Assembly: GCA_017883285.1 (NCBI GenBank)
Contig: JADGNV010000074.1
Coordinates: 1-55,231, forward strand
Source of the DNA: Candidatus Aminicenantota bacterium
Lineage (GTDB): Bacteria > Acidobacteriota > Aminicenantia > Aminicenantales > UBA4085
Direction of reading: 5' to 3'
DNA length: 55,231 nucleotides
A model generated the notes under the pieces. That model was given only the letters and a program-made list of their open reading frames with translations, had not been told where the DNA came from and did no database searches. A program made the translations under genes and the position numbers. This document shows, one piece after another, positions 53,246 to 55,231 of the stretch (position 1 is its first letter; each line of letters begins with the position of its first letter).

Positions 53246-54535
53246 TTATGGGCACTGGATGACGCCTTGGGCCCAGAGGCATGCCCCGCAGGCCGGGAAG
53301 GCGTTGCCGTAGCAGTCTTCTTCGTTCGTTTCGACGAGCGTGCAGCCGCCGCAGATATGGCAAGGCGAAAAGTCGAAAGCGCGGAGCTTCTCCCGAAAGG
53401 CCTTGTATTCCTTCGAATTCCAGATCTTCGGGAGCGTGCTGCGGCGGATATCACCGAGCGAATAGCTGCGAACCTTCCGCTCGTTGCCGTAGAGATAGGT
53501 TTTGTAAGGATGCAGCAGTCCCATGCAGGGGCTGACCTGTCCGTCCCAGCGGACGAACGTCGTCCGGTCCTGGATGAAGCGGCACTGCTGGGAGGGGACG
53601 TGGATCCTGTTTTCCATGAGCGACAGGTTCTGGAAGCCCTGGAGCAGGCTATAGAGGGCCTCGCGGGTGACGGGGCTGACATCGAAGCGGGGGAGACTCA
53701 TCTCGATCTTGCCCGGAGCGGAGGTGAACGTATCGGTCGTCAGCGTCAGCTGGCAGAGCATCTCCTTTTCCATATCCGGGCTGTAGGGGAGGACGTTGCT
53801 GACCATGATTCGGTCGGCGCCGATCCTGCGCGCCAATTCATCGACGGCCTTGAGGTCGTCGATATTGCTTTTCATGACGACGTAGGCGATCCCAACATCG
53901 ATCTTGCGGCGCCGCGCGCTTTTCTTCCGGAGGAGCTCCAGGCTTTTAACGACGCCCTGGAACCGGGCGCCTTTGCGAATTGATTCGAACCGGGATTCGT
54001 CCGCCCCGTCGAACGATACCCATAGCCTGTCCAGGCGGTTTTGGAGCAGGCCGTCGATCATGGGTTCATCGAGCAGGGTCCCGTTGGTCGTCATTTCGGC
54101 GCGGACTCCGAGAGACTTGACCTTTCCGATCATGGCCAGGATGTCCGGATGCGCCGTCGGTTCCCCGAATCCGCCGAACATCACCGACTCAAGATGGGGA
54201 AAGCGGCTGAGCTGGGATGCGAGCCGGTCGAAGGTCGTCATGGCCATATCGCCGAGGGGTTCATCCCAGGTGTTCCGGATGCAGGTCCGGCAGGCCAGGT
54301 TGCAGCGCGAGGTCGGCTCGATATAGATCCGGGCCAGGGTGTGGAGGCTCGGCCGAACCTCGACGAGACCCCGGTTCTCGACGATCTCGAATCGGTCCTT
54401 GCCGGCCGCGCCGAGCTTCTTGAGAAGCGAGGATGGGAGATTCAAGTCGCCGTTCTTTCCGAGGCGAACTTGATGCACACGGGTTTTCCCCGCGGCGGGG
54501 GCCTGGTCGTACCGGATTTCCTCGCGTTCCCTCAT
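53246..54535 (-). CDS. Radical SAM protein with Cys-rich C-terminus, tungsten-cofactor-maturase-like
   Basis: 429 residues. The radical SAM motif is C78-x3-C82-x2-C85 (SRCNLACRTCIRN). The first 65 residues resemble a small AbrB-like swapped barrel (LPSSLLKKLG). The C-terminal region has many Cys (CRF, SPCMG, CHICGGC, EEDCYG, CGACLWAQG), expected to hold extra Fe-S clusters in SPASM fashion. The CIRNTWDEP and CLWAQG strings recall the family named tungsten cofactor oxidoreductase radical SAM maturase; that is from memory and not certain. No tungsten oxidoreductase gene is in view. It lies 57 bp downstream of ACR3. Confidence 0.75.
   Translation of the reverse strand: MREREEIRYDQAPAAGKTRVHQVRLGKNGDLNLPSSLLKKLGAAGKDRFEIVENRGLVEVRPSLHTLARIYIEPTSRCNLACRTCIRNTWDEPLGDMAMTTFDRLASQLSRFPHLESVMFGGFGEPTAHPDILAMIGKVKSLGVRAEMTTNGTLLDEPMIDGLLQNRLDRLWVSFDGADESRFESIRKGARFQGVVKSLELLRKKSARRRKIDVGIAYVVMKSNIDDLKAVDELARRIGADRIMVSNVLPYSPDMEKEMLCQLTLTTDTFTSAPGKIEMSLPRFDVSPVTREALYSLLQGFQNLSLMENRIHVPSQQCRFIQDRTTFVRWDGQVSPCMGLLHPYKTYLYGNERKVRSYSLGDIRRSTLPKIWNSKEYKAFREKLRAFDFSPCHICGGCTLVETNEEDCYGNAFPACGACLWAQGVIQCP
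53317..53349. repeat. 33-nt sequence duplicated upstream of the ars operon
   Basis: Inside the radical SAM gene, this sequence encodes GCTLVETNEE near the Cys-rich C-terminus. It matches 48106-48138 at 30 of 33 positions. The two sites flank the plus-strand ars operon. Confidence 0.55.
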
Positions 54536-54592
54536 CGGGTCGCCCTTGCCCGCTTGTTTTTTCCCATCCGTCTATCTTTCCGGCCGCCTTTC

Positions 54593-55231
54593 CTAGGCGG
54601 CCGTCTTTTCCCGGAAGTATCGTCGTTGGAAATAGAGGGCCACGTTCACCAGGCCGATCATGACCGGCACCTCGATCAGCGGGCCGATGACCGCGGCGAA
54701 CGCCTCCCCGGAATTGATGCCGAAGACGGCCACGGCAACGGCGATGGCCAGTTCGAAGTTGTTGCTGGCGGCGGTGAAGGCCAGCGTCGCCGTTTTGGAG
54801 TAGTCCGCGCCGATCTTCCGGCCCATATAGAACGAGACGAGGAACATGATGACGAAGTAGAACATGAGCGGGACGGCGATCCGGAGGACGTCGAGCGGAA
54901 TCTTGACGATATATTCCCCCTTGAGGGAGAACATCACCACGATCGTGAAGAGCAAAGCGATCAGGGTGATGGGGCTGATGCGGGGAATGAATTTCTGTTC
55001 GTACCAGTCCTTCCCCTTGAGCTTGAGCATCGTGAAGCGGGTGATCACCCCGGCGATGAACGGGATGCCGAGTTAGAGGAAGACGCTTTTGGCGATCTGC
55101 CCGATAGTGATGGCGACTGCCGTCCCCTTGATGCCAAAAACGGGCGGAAGGACGGTGATGAAAACGTAGGCGTAGACGGAGAAGAATAGGACCTGAAAGA
55201 TCGAATTGAACGCGACCAGGCCGGCGGCGTA
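54593..55231 (-). pseudogene. ACR3-type arsenite permease, 5' end outside the window, with internal TAA
   Basis: Reading leftward from the window edge in one frame gives ACR3-like membrane sequence ([18 protein letters not shown], then GQIAKSVFL). A TAA follows at 55075-55073, and ACR3-like sequence resumes in the same frame ([13 protein letters not shown], later [19 protein letters not shown]). The family has Tyr at the stop position (FIYLGIPF), so one base change from TAC or TAT explains it. The frame then stays open to TAG at 54593. The gene may be broken, or the base may be a sequence error. It is the partner expected for ArsA. Confidence 0.85.

Noticed and set aside
55073-55075. Stop-codon recoding in ACR3
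   Set aside because: The codon is TAA, not TGA or TAG, and no recoding structure is evident; mutation or sequence error is simpler.

Overview
The window reads as high-GC chromosomal DNA from a Gram-negative, probably anaerobic bacterium. The lipid A genes (lpxK and an lpxL-type acyltransferase), a heptose isomerase and lipoprotein and Tat signals imply an outer membrane. A superoxide reductase, a lysine 2,3-aminomutase and a MetF/MetV-type methylenetetrahydrofolate reductase point to anaerobic metabolism. The flavour recalls Candidatus Aminicenantes or neighbouring Acidobacteriota, but this is an impression: there is no rRNA here to confirm it.

Layout. 1-3.2 kb (-): queC preceded by a fused folate/C1 protein. 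3.4-8.2 kb (+): an unrecognised repeat protein, then a tightly coupled four-gene unit of two Ddl-like ATP-grasp ligases, a GNAT acetyltransferase and KamA. 8.3-12.7 kb (-): tatA, tatC, a P-loop kinase, a dCMP-type deaminase and a large MurQ-like SIS protein. 12.8-20.1 kb (+): ctp peptidase, rpiB, glyA-like, purD, purE, mutL. 20.2-20.4 kb: tRNA-Pro and tRNA-Arg. 20.5-20.9 kb (-): a Tat-exported superoxide reductase. 21.3-28.9 kb (+): pilB-pilT-pilC-pilS-pilR, then pilA behind a clear sigma-54 promoter and ahead of a strong terminator. 29.0-30.3 kb (+): plsC and gmhA. 30.3-37.7 kb (-): lpxK, lpxL, rph, a UDP-glucuronate decarboxylase-like SDR, a flotillin and an aminotransferase fused to a P-loop domain. 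37.7-38.2 kb: a gene-free stretch of large inverted repeats. 38.2-43.4 kb: a lipoprotein, a secreted coiled-coil protein, comEC and a degenerate M20 amidohydrolase. 43.7-48.0 kb: ogt, methylmalonyl-CoA mutase, enolase, and YtxH and DUF948 proteins. 48.2-51.4 kb (+): an arsenic operon (arsR-arsD-FmdB-like-arsA-thioredoxin-like) of visibly lower GC. 51.4-55.2 kb (-): OsmC, two DGC-domain proteins, a GcvH-like lipoyl protein, a radical SAM protein and an ACR3 arsenite permease interrupted by a TAA codon and cut by the window edge.

How parts work together. PilS/PilR and the sigma-54 promoter form a self-contained circuit for pilin expression, and a 17-bp palindrome is shared by the pilB and pilA upstream regions. 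TatA/TatC can export the twin-arginine superoxide reductase. ArsR, ArsD, ArsA and ACR3 form an arsenite sensing, chaperoning and efflux set, with the radical SAM/lipoyl/DGC genes lying between arsA and ACR3 as an unexplained module. KamA keeps both lysine-binding aspartates, so the operon probably makes beta-lysine and modifies it by acetylation or ligation.

The most unusual non-coding content is two families of palindromic elements. One is a 39-bp palindrome inserted in codon phase inside two unrelated proteins on opposite strands. The other is a roughly 150-bp multi-hairpin intergenic element present twice, in which stems differ by compensating changes while the loop and linker sequences stay constant.
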